Assembly (NCBI GenBank): GCA_024235035.1
Contig: JACKNE010000008.1
Location: forward strand, 248,001-312,000
Length of the DNA stretch: 64,000 nucleotides
Source: Gammaproteobacteria bacterium
GTDB lineage: Bacteria; Pseudomonadota; Gammaproteobacteria; Competibacterales; Competibacteraceae
Direction of reading: 5' to 3'
Below, piece after piece: positions 27,391 to 34,629 of the stretch (positions are counted from its first letter, which is position 1; the number at the start of each line of letters is the position of its first letter). The position numbers were made by a program, and so were the translations under genes. Below the pieces are notes generated by a model. It was given only the letters and a program-made list of their open reading frames with translations, was not told the origin of the DNA and ran no database searches.

Positions 27391-27462
27391 GATTCAGATT
27401 CTCTTTCTGCCGGTAGTTTAGCCTTTCGGTTGGGCTTTCTTCGTCATAACCTACGGGCTGTC

Positions 27463-27510
27463 CTCTAACGCCGCACTCACCGGCTTGTTCGGTGCAATGC
27501 TTTGTTAGGT
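27463..27510 (-). other. attC-like recombination site
   Basis: On the minus strand the site runs from ACCTAAC (matching RYYYAAC) to GCGTTAGAG (close to GTTRRRY). Between them lies an imperfect palindrome with arms GCAttgCACCG and CGGTGagTGC around AACAAGC, with extrahelical bases as in folded attC sites. The preceding gene's last codons read into it (PNKALHRTS), as is common for cassette genes. At 48 bp it is short for an attC, and one core is imperfect. No integron integrase is visible in the window. Confidence 0.45.
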
Positions 27511-27935
27511 TGCCGCTTTCGTGGCGATGTCTTCTCATCATGCCCACCTATCACTCCAGAGGCTGCTAATCCCAGTAGGCGACGGAACGTTGGGCATTCC
27601 ATATGGCTTGGCGCAGAGCAAACAGCTGCATGCCGAAGACTATCGCGCATCGCGCTCAACTTTCGAATGGAGCTGTCGAGTTCCTCCGCCTTGTCCATCA
27701 GCAATTGTCGGTCAATCTGGGGGCGTCCGTCCGATCCTAACATGCGTGCGATTTCGTTCAACGAAAAACCCGCCGAACGCCCTAGCGCGATGAGCGCCAG
27801 CTGCTCTAACACATTAGCGTTGAATTGTCGGCGTAGTCCCCGCCTGCCAACAGAGATGATTAACCCCTTTTCCTCATAGAAGCGTAGCGTCGAGGCAGGA
27901 ACGCCGGAACGGTTGGCGACTTCAGAAATATCCAT
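27477..27935 (-). CDS. MerR-family transcriptional regulator
   Basis: 152 residues. The N-terminal MerR helix-turn-helix (DISEVANRSGVPASTLRFYEEKGLI...RRQFNANVLEQLALI) is followed by a dimerisation helix and a C-terminal CSAPSHMECPTFRRLLGLA segment with two cysteines. This is unlike the four-cysteine [2Fe-2S] cluster of SoxR. It is transcribed divergently from the DUF2938 gene across a 20-bp palindrome and probably controls both. The final ~10 residues are encoded inside the attC-like site. Confidence 0.88.
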   Translation of the reverse strand: MDISEVANRSGVPASTLRFYEEKGLIISVGRRGLRRQFNANVLEQLALIALGRSAGFSLNEIARMLGSDGRPQIDRQLLMDKAEELDSSIRKLSAMRDSLRHAAVCSAPSHMECPTFRRLLGLAASGVIGGHDEKTSPRKRQPNKALHRTSR

Positions 27936-27944
27936 AGCAACCCC

Positions 27945-27975
27945 TTGACTTCAAGTTAACTTGAAGTTGTACGCT
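27945..27975 (+). promoter_or_regulatory. MerR-type promoter with 20-bp palindromic operator
   Basis: A perfect palindrome ACTTCAAGTTAACTTGAAGT (27948-27967) lies within the 19-bp spacer between TTGACT (27945-27950) and TACGCT (27970-27975). The over-long 19-bp spacer with a centred palindrome is the hallmark of MerR-family activated promoters. The core CAAGTTAACTTG is identical to that of the E. coli SoxR operator. Confidence 0.8.
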
Positions 27976-28003
27976 ATCACCATATCAAATATGGGAGAAA
28001 AAC

Positions 28004-28498
28004 ATGAACTGTCTGCTCTTCACCACCTTATTCCTCGGGATTGGCGCTACTGCGGTGATGGACTTGTGGGGGATCGTTCGCAAACCACTGCTCGGCATCG
28101 CCCCTCCAAACTATGGGCTGGTGGGGCGCTGGATCGCCCATATGACTCACGGACGCTTTCGTCATGATTCCATCGCACTGTCTTCTCCCATGCGCGGCGA
28201 ACACATTCTAGGTTGGACAGCCCATTACCTGATAGGCATTGCATTTGCCGCCATGTTAATCGGTATCTGGGGACTTGCATGGATTCAGCACCCAACGATT
28301 GGCCCCGCACTCGCAGTCGGCATTGGCACCGTTGCAGCACCTTTCTTATTGATGCAACCGGGTATGGGTGCTGGTATTGCCGCCTCCCGAACACCACAGC
28401 CTGCCTCTGCTCGACTGCAGAGCCTCACAACCCATGTGATTTTTGGTCTTGGCCTCTATGCAACAGGCTGGGTGGTACATCTTTTTTACTCAATATAG
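28004..28498 (+). CDS. DUF2938 family membrane protein
   Basis: 164 residues with about four membrane helices. The family pattern is seen in ATAVMDLWGIVRKPLLG, the conserved GRWIAHMTHGRF, GEHILGWTAHYLIGIAFA and FLLMQPGMGAGIAASRTP. The function is unknown. A GGGAG site precedes the ATG. The divergent MerR gene and shared operator suggest that it is induced by that regulator's signal. Confidence 0.88.
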   Translation: MNCLLFTTLFLGIGATAVMDLWGIVRKPLLGIAPPNYGLVGRWIAHMTHGRFRHDSIALSSPMRGEHILGWTAHYLIGIAFAAMLIGIWGLAWIQHPTIGPALAVGIGTVAAPFLLMQPGMGAGIAASRTPQPASARLQSLTTHVIFGLGLYATGWVVHLFYSI

Positions 28499-28646
28499 AA
28501 TGCCTACTCCCGCTCGTTTTGCACCAATCCTTTTCAGCGCCCTGCGTTCGGCCATGTAACCTGAATAGCAATCCAGTTGCAATCATTTAACTCCATAACC
28601 GGCAAATCTGCGGTTTGTCGGCTCATTACCATCGCGAGGATAAATC

Positions 28647-29138
28647 ATGCTAATTAAGGCATTACATCAATATGATCAGGATGTGGAAACGATTTTCGGC
28701 TTATGCCACAACCCTGATTTCATGATGGAAAAATATCTCGGAGTCGGCGCCCGCAATATCGAGGTGCTGGAATGCGCCGGGAGCGAAGGTCGTTACCACA
28801 TCAAGGTCAAACGGGAAGTCCCGGCTGAGGTGCCTGCCCTACTGAAAAAGTTTTTGAATCCCTGGAATACGCTGGTGCAAAGCGAACAGTGGGAAGGTCC
28901 GGCCGGCGGTCCTTATCACTGCAAGATTCGCGTTGAGATTTCCGGAGTACCGGTGAGCATCGAGGGTGAGATGGAGTTACGCAATCAAAGCAATAGCTGC
29001 ATCAGCAATGTGCAGCTTGAAGTCAAATGCGGAATTCCCCTAATCGGGAGCAAATTGGCCGATTTCGTTGGCAGTGATGCGGAGAGGGCGATACAAATCG
29101 AGTATGAGTTTATCCGCAACCATTTAGCGAAAGCTTGA
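28647..29138 (+). CDS. DUF2505 family protein
   Basis: 163 residues with a GAGGA site before the ATG. The sequence fits DUF2505, a START/SRPBCC-like fold: MLIKALHQYDQDVETIFGLCHNPDFMMEKYLGVGARNIEVLEC at the start and VKCGIPLIGSKLADFVGSDAERAIQIEYEFI at the end. It is soluble and may bind a lipid or hydrophobic ligand, which is an inference from the fold. A small hairpin (28599-28621) lies in the upstream gap. Confidence 0.8.
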   Translation: MLIKALHQYDQDVETIFGLCHNPDFMMEKYLGVGARNIEVLECAGSEGRYHIKVKREVPAEVPALLKKFLNPWNTLVQSEQWEGPAGGPYHCKIRVEISGVPVSIEGEMELRNQSNSCISNVQLEVKCGIPLIGSKLADFVGSDAERAIQIEYEFIRNHLAKA

Positions 29139-29196
29139 GAAGACGGAAGCGAGCTTCCGGCTCGCTGGTCCGGTTAAAAGCCCGCTCAACGGATTC

Positions 29197-30114
29197 TCAA
29201 TCAAACAGCCCCGCTACAGACAGATAACGCTCACCAGTATCGTAGCAGAAGGTCAAGATTCGGCTGCCATCAGGGATTTCCGGCAGCTTTTGCGCAACCG
29301 CCGCCAGTGAGGCGCCGGAAGAGATGCCAATGAAAATACCTTCTTCCTTGACACAGCGCACGGCGTACCTGAAAGCGTCCTCATGGACGACCTGAATGAT
29401 GCCGTCCAGGATTTCGGTATTCAACACCGCTGGCACAAAGCCAGCACCGATCCCCTGAATCGGGTGTGGACCACGTTGGCCACCGCTCAAGACCGGCGAG
29501 GCGGTAGGCTCAACGGCCAGCACCTTCAGGTGCGGGAATTTTTCCTTCAACACCTCGGCGCAACCTGTAATATGACCACCCGTGCCGACCCCGGTGATTA
29601 GATAATCGAACCCATCGGGAAAATCGGCGAGGATTTCCATACCAGTCGTGCGGCGATGCACTTCAGCATTGGCGGGATTTTCGAATTGCTGTGGCATCCA
29701 GGCGTTAGGGGTGCTTTGCAACAACTCCTGCGCCTTCTCGATCGCACCCGGCATTCCTTTCTCCTTGGGCGTTAGTATTAGTTCCGCACCCAGTGCCGCC
29801 AGATAGCGCCGCCGCTCCAGCGACATCGATTCTGGCATGGTCAGAACGAGTTTGTAACCCTTAGCGGCGGCGACCATCGCCAAGCCGATGCCAGTGTTGC
29901 CGGAAGTTGGTTCGATAATGATCGTGTCAGGCTTGAGTAGGCCGCGTTGCTCGGCATCCTCGATCATCGCTAGTCCAATGCGGTCCTTGATGCTACCGCC
30001 AGGATTCGCCCGCTCCAGCTTCATCCAGACTTCGACCTTGCGGTCGGCGAACAGGCGATTGATGCGGACGTGGGGGGTGTTGCCAATCGTTTCCAGGATA
30101 TTATGCGCTTTCAT
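29197..30114 (-). CDS. cysK: Cysteine synthase A (O-acetylserine sulfhydrylase)
   Basis: 305 residues. Fold-type II PLP signatures are NPGGSIKDRIGLAMIEDAE with the PLP lysine, the PTSGNTGIGLAMVAAAKGYK loop, the phosphate-binding GTGGHITG and the C-terminal GISSGASLAA. It makes L-cysteine from O-acetylserine and sulfide. It stands alone; no regulatory RNA was found upstream. Confidence 0.95.
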   Translation of the reverse strand: MKAHNILETIGNTPHVRINRLFADRKVEVWMKLERANPGGSIKDRIGLAMIEDAEQRGLLKPDTIIIEPTSGNTGIGLAMVAAAKGYKLVLTMPESMSLERRRYLAALGAELILTPKEKGMPGAIEKAQELLQSTPNAWMPQQFENPANAEVHRRTTGMEILADFPDGFDYLITGVGTGGHITGCAEVLKEKFPHLKVLAVEPTASPVLSGGQRGPHPIQGIGAGFVPAVLNTEILDGIIQVVHEDAFRYAVRCVKEEGIFIGISSGASLAAVAQKLPEIPDGSRILTFCYDTGERYLSVAGLFD

Positions 30115-30367
30115 CGGTGCGGTACTCCAGCCAGGGCGAATGCGGTAGTCGGTATGGGCTAGGAAACTTATTAAATTGAAAATTCATGGATCGGCTTTCA
30201 GGAACGCGGCGACCTTACGTTGGCCTGTTAAACTTAACCACTCTAAAGACTATCCATGATTAACCATAGCAGAAGCGTCAATCCAAACATAAAGAATAAT
30301 CAAGCATTTTTTTATAATGAATGGCAATATGAAGGTCTGTCGCCGCCGCATTCTGAGGAGATCGTGC

Positions 30368-31219
30368 ATGACTGAAGCTCGTTTTCGTGGCACTGAACGC
30401 TACGTCGCCACTGACGATTTGATGATGGCCGTGAACGCCGCTGTAACCCTGGGTCGACCACTACTGGTGAAAGGTGAGCCGGGGACTGGCAAGACCCAGT
30501 TGGCCGAAGAAGTCGCTTGCGCCCTGAACCGGCCATTTATTCAGTGGCATATCAAATCCACCATCAAGGCCCAACAGGGACTGTACGAATATGACGCCGT
30601 TTCCCGCCTGCGCGATTCACAACTGGGCGAGGCGCGGGTGCATGACATCGGTAACTATATCGTCAAAGGTAAGCTATGGGAGGCGTTCACCGCTGATGAG
30701 CAACCGGTGTTATTGATCGACGAGATCGACAAGGCCGATATTGAATTTCCTAATGACCTGCTGCTGGAACTCGACCGCATGGAGTTCTATGTCTACGAAA
30801 CTCGGCAGACGATCAAGGCTCGACATCGCCCGATCATCATTATCACCAGCAACAATGAGAAGGAACTGCCAGACGCCTTCTTGCGCCGCTGCTTCTTCCA
30901 TTACATTCGCTTCCCGGACAAGGAGACTATGGAGCAGATTGTGCAGGTGCATTATCCGGATTTGAAGAAGCGATTGTTGAGCGAGGCGTTAGAGGCGTTC
31001 TTCGAGATCCGTGAGGTTCCAGGCCTGAAAAAACGGCCATCCACCTCCGAGCTTCTGGACTGGATCAAGCTACTGGTGGCGGAAGATATCCCGCCCGAGG
31101 CGTTGCGCGGCGACCAGCGTAAGCTGATTCCTCCACTGTATGGAGCGCTGCTGAAGAATGAACAGGATGTCCATTTGTTCGAGCGATTGCTGTTCATGAA
31201 TCGTCGCAAAAAAGATTGA
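30368..31219 (+). CDS. MoxR-family AAA ATPase
   Basis: 283 residues from ATG 30368, which has GAGGAG seven bases upstream; 17 more codons are open but unneeded. Walker A GEPGTGKTQL and Walker B LLIDEIDKADIEFPNDLLLELD are present, with sensor region IIITSNNEKELPDAFLRRCFFHYIRFP and a C-terminal helical lid. MoxR ATPases act with VWA proteins as chaperones that insert cofactors or activate complexes. The usual VWA partner is now 11 kb downstream at 42208. A TATAAT at 30313-30318 may be the -10 element. Confidence 0.92.
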   Translation: MTEARFRGTERYVATDDLMMAVNAAVTLGRPLLVKGEPGTGKTQLAEEVACALNRPFIQWHIKSTIKAQQGLYEYDAVSRLRDSQLGEARVHDIGNYIVKGKLWEAFTADEQPVLLIDEIDKADIEFPNDLLLELDRMEFYVYETRQTIKARHRPIIIITSNNEKELPDAFLRRCFFHYIRFPDKETMEQIVQVHYPDLKKRLLSEALEAFFEIREVPGLKKRPSTSELLDWIKLLVAEDIPPEALRGDQRKLIPPLYGALLKNEQDVHLFERLLFMNRRKKD

Positions 31220-31546
31220 CGTGGAACGATACCTTGCGATTCCATAAGATTCCACTTAAATGATTTCCGACTTCTTTTTCACGACATCCAAAACCTATAG
31301 GGCGCTTCGAAAAACCAGTTACAAGTCGCAAAACGGGCAGAGCAAGCGCCTTCAGGCATGAGTCCTGGGGGTCTTTTAGGTTTTGCCTCCGTCCAGAGGG
31401 CTCGTTATTGCCCGAAGCTGCGATCTCCGGCGATTCCAAGCGCACCACGGGTGTCAGAAGGCGGCCGTACCACACACCTTGAAACGACGCAACAAACGGT
31501 GCGCAGGTTGTATATAAAAACAGGGGCTGCCCAAACCGCCAGCGCC
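31220..31546. other. Intergenic stretch holding a remnant VWA-gene start, left junction of the signalling insert
   Basis: Forty bases after moxR, ATG 31260 begins MISDFFFTTSK, which resembles the N-terminus MMTDFFFKLRK of the VWA gene at 42208. GACTTCTTTTTCA (31269-31281) recurs exactly at 42217-42229. The rest has stop codons in the relevant frame and no recognised gene. The opposite-strand frame over 31194-31649 is not convincing. Confidence 0.6.
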
Positions 31547-34183
31547 TTAGGAATCCCGAACCATAGCGGTTAGCGCGTCTCCCGGTATTGGTTTGCTGTA
31601 GTAATAGCCCTGCGCCATCTCGCACTGTAGCTCCAACAGGATCTTCCATTGCGCCTCGTTTTCAACCCCCTCGGCAACCACATGCAATCCCAGATTCCTG
31701 GCCATGGTCACGGCGGCGCTGACCAATTCCCGGTCGGCGGCATCCACAGCAATGTCGTTGATGAAGCTGCGATCGATCTTGACAGTGGCGAAAGGATACT
31801 TACGCAGGTAACTTAAAGAGGAGTATCCGGTACCGAAATCATCCATCGCCAGTTTAACACCCAACTCGCTCAGGGCGGCAAGGATGGTATCGATCGGGTA
31901 ATTCTCGCTCATCAACACGCCTTCGGTAATTTCCAATTCGAGCAGGTGGCCAGGGAGATCTACCTTCCGTAAGGTATCATCAATAAAACGCACCAAACCC
32001 AGATCCCGGAACTGCCGTGGGGAAAGATTGATGGCAATCTTGAAATTCCCATATTTCCGCCAGTTCGCCGCCATTTCGATAGCCTCGGTGATCACGTATC
32101 GCCCTATGGGGACGATCTGGCCATTCTGTTCCAGGATCGGGATGAACTCATCCGGGGAGATGGCACCCAGTACCGAACTGCGCCAGCGCAGCAGGGCCTC
32201 GGCCCCCACCACGGCGCCGCGCTGGATATCCACCAGCGGCTGGTAGAGCACCGAGAGTTCGCCCCGTTCCAGGGCGCCGATGAAATGCTCTTCAAGCAAC
32301 AGGCGGCGAGACGCATCCTTATTCATGTCATCGGTGAAATAATGGTAGGCATTACGTCCCTGCTCCTTGGAGTAATACATCGCCGAATCCGCGTTTCGCA
32401 ACAGTTCTGCGGGACTCTTCCCATCCAAGGGGTAAACGGCGATGCCGATGCTGGCGGACAAGTGGAACTCTTTACCCTGGATACGAAACGTTTCACGGAG
32501 TTTCTGCAACAGATTTCTAGTCACCGGTTGGGCGTCGGCGGCATCCGTCAGCCCTCCGAGGAGCACGATGAATTCGTCCCCTCCAAGTCGGCCTACCGTA
32601 TCGCTATCGCGCAGCGTACTGCTCAACCTCGTGGCCGCCTCGACCAGTAAATGATCGCCCACTTCGTGCCCCATGCTGTCGTTCACTTTCTTGAAATGAT
32701 CGAGATCAAGAAACAGTACCGCCACCTGCTTGCCAGAACGCTGCGCCTCCTTGATGTATTGGGTCAAACGGTCCAGAACCAGAAAACGGTTGGGAAGTCC
32801 AGTAAGGTTGTCAAAATTAGCGTGCCGCAAAATCTGTTCTTGCTGCTGTTTGAGTACCGTGATATCCACCGCTGCGGTGCGCATGCCCGTCGCTTTACCC
32901 CGGTGCAGGATCGGCGACGAGTAGGCGAGCACCGGGAACGTCGTGCCATCCTTCCGCAAGGCGGTGTACTCGGTGCCAGCCGAGCGCACCTCACCTTCTA
33001 TCAGCACCTTAGCTACATTAACCTTGGCCTTGCCTCGTTCTTTCACCGCAATGGTATCGAACACCGAGAGATTTGCGAGTTCACTCACGTGATAGCCATA
33101 GGCATCGAAGCCCTGGCGATTGGCATAGGTAATTTTGCCGTGGAGATCGCTCTCGCAGATGATGAGAGGGAGCATGTCCGCCAGATCTCGAAACCGTTGT
33201 TCGCTCTCGCGCAAGGTCTCGGTGGCGTAGAGCGAACGAATCGCTTCGCAACTGTAAGAGGCGAGGATGGCGCCGATCTCCTTGTCCTGCTCCACGAATG
33301 GAGGGGTCTCCTTGCAGTGCAGCGTCAAAACCCCCATGATCGTACTGCCGTCGCGCGTCAAGGGAAAAGCCAGTATCGAACCATTAGCATAGTCTTCCCA
33401 ACCACTAGGCTCGGTTTGGGTCAAGGTGGAGATATCCGGGATCAGTAAGGGTTTCTCGCTTTCCAGTACCTGCTTGAAGATGCAGTTGGCGGGAAGCGGG
33501 AAGGGGATGAAAGCGGGCGCGTGCCCTGGATCCAGCACGCGGACGAGCCGCAGCCCACCCTCTTCCAGGAAATACAGGCTGCCGCCGGTGGCGCACATGT
33601 GATCGGCGAACTCATCCAGAATCCGATGGCTGATGCTGCTCACGTCGAGGCAATCGGAGAATCCCTGGGTGGTTTCGACGATCTTGCGTAAACGGGCGTT
33701 GAGATTGGTTAGTTCGGTATTGGCGGCCTCCAGCGCCTGCGTCCGTTCCCGGACCAGTTCCTCCAAGCGCTCCTGATAGCGCCGGTTCTCAAGCAACAGA
33801 CGGGCGTTTTCCAGTGCTTTGTGAATCGTATGCTCGAGAATACGCAAGCCATCGACCGGCTTGACCAGATAATCGTAGGCCCCCAGTCGGAGGGCCTCCA
33901 CCGCATCGCTGATTACCCCCGCACCCGAGATCACGATAATGGGGATGTCGGGCGCCAGTCGCTTACTCTGCCGGATCAGTTCCAGGCCGCTCATCTCGGG
34001 CATGCGTAAATCGGTCAGCACCAATTGGGGATTGCATTGCTGGATCATCTCCATACCGACACGGCCATTATGCGCGGTAAAAACCAGGTACCCAAGATCC
34101 TCGAGTTGATCCTGGAAGCTCTGCCGGATGACCTCCTCGTCATCCACGACAAGGATAGTGGCGGGCTGAGCTTCTTGACTCAT
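31547..34183 (-). CDS. REC-GAF-PAS-GGDEF-EAL c-di-GMP signalling protein
   Basis: 878 residues. The domains in order are a receiver (about 1-125: ILVVDDEEVIRQS, phospho-Asp in LVLTDLRMPEMSG, Lys in YLVKPV), a short coiled coil, GAF (about 165-310), PAS (about 325-440), GGDEF (intact VGRLGGDEFIVLLGG) and EAL (intact GAEALLRW, NLSPRQF, EITEGVLM, DDFGTGYSSL, KIDRSFI, VAEGVEN, QGYYYSKP). Both catalytic halves look active, so the net output is not predictable. It is the last gene of a minus-strand signalling series. The start shares one base with the previous stop (TGATG). Confidence 0.93.
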   Translation of the reverse strand: MSQEAQPATILVVDDEEVIRQSFQDQLEDLGYLVFTAHNGRVGMEMIQQCNPQLVLTDLRMPEMSGLELIRQSKRLAPDIPIIVISGAGVISDAVEALRLGAYDYLVKPVDGLRILEHTIHKALENARLLLENRRYQERLEELVRERTQALEAANTELTNLNARLRKIVETTQGFSDCLDVSSISHRILDEFADHMCATGGSLYFLEEGGLRLVRVLDPGHAPAFIPFPLPANCIFKQVLESEKPLLIPDISTLTQTEPSGWEDYANGSILAFPLTRDGSTIMGVLTLHCKETPPFVEQDKEIGAILASYSCEAIRSLYATETLRESEQRFRDLADMLPLIICESDLHGKITYANRQGFDAYGYHVSELANLSVFDTIAVKERGKAKVNVAKVLIEGEVRSAGTEYTALRKDGTTFPVLAYSSPILHRGKATGMRTAAVDITVLKQQQEQILRHANFDNLTGLPNRFLVLDRLTQYIKEAQRSGKQVAVLFLDLDHFKKVNDSMGHEVGDHLLVEAATRLSSTLRDSDTVGRLGGDEFIVLLGGLTDAADAQPVTRNLLQKLRETFRIQGKEFHLSASIGIAVYPLDGKSPAELLRNADSAMYYSKEQGRNAYHYFTDDMNKDASRRLLLEEHFIGALERGELSVLYQPLVDIQRGAVVGAEALLRWRSSVLGAISPDEFIPILEQNGQIVPIGRYVITEAIEMAANWRKYGNFKIAINLSPRQFRDLGLVRFIDDTLRKVDLPGHLLELEITEGVLMSENYPIDTILAALSELGVKLAMDDFGTGYSSLSYLRKYPFATVKIDRSFINDIAVDAADRELVSAAVTMARNLGLHVVAEGVENEAQWKILLELQCEMAQGYYYSKPIPGDALTAMVRDS

Positions 34184-34575
34184 CAGTCACACTCCGAACA
34201 GATCCCTTGGGTATCGAGCATGCGGATGAGTTCCTGCTCCAGTTCCTGCAGATCGACAACCGGTTTGTTGAAGACTCGTGGGCAAAGATTCGGCATCTGT
34301 TGGAGGTCATCCGGTATCCGGTATTCGGGCGATCCGGTGCAGACCAGGAACTTCAGCGGCGTCAGTAGCCGACTCGCCTGACAGATAAACTCGTTACCAT
34401 CGATTCCCGGCAAGCGTACATCGACGATAGCAGCCAGCGGCCGCACATTTTGCAACAACGCCAGCGCCTCTTCTCCCGATTCTGCGGGCACGGGAGCCCA
34501 CAAGCGATCCTCGAAAAAGTCGCAAAAACTTCTACGCACCGCGCTATCGTCATCGAGTATCAAAATGGTTCTCAT
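34183..34575 (-). CDS. Stand-alone receiver-domain response regulator
   Basis: 130 residues from ATG 34575 (MRTILILDDDSAVRRSF). The acidic pair and the phospho-acceptor Asp (AAIVDVRLPGIDG) are present, as is the conserved Lys (PRVFNKPVVDL). There is no output domain. A single-domain regulator between two kinases and a REC-GGDEF-EAL protein suggests a phosphorelay or a phosphate sink. Confidence 0.9.
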   Translation of the reverse strand: MRTILILDDDSAVRRSFCDFFEDRLWAPVPAESGEEALALLQNVRPLAAIVDVRLPGIDGNEFICQASRLLTPLKFLVCTGSPEYRIPDDLQQMPNLCPRVFNKPVVDLQELEQELIRMLDTQGICSECD

Positions 34576-34629
34576 ATATATCGAACCTAGATCCGCTAGT
34601 AGCATTCACAGCAGAGATGCGCGCAGAAC

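Noticed and set aside
28599..28621. Hairpin CCGGCAAA/TTTGTCGG before the DUF2505 gene as a riboswitch or terminator
   Set aside because: Short stem with one G-T pair, no T-run and no known aptamer features.
31194..31649. 151-codon minus-strand ORF between moxR and the GGDEF-EAL gene
   Set aside because: Overlaps the ends of two real genes in the wrong frame and shows no domain.
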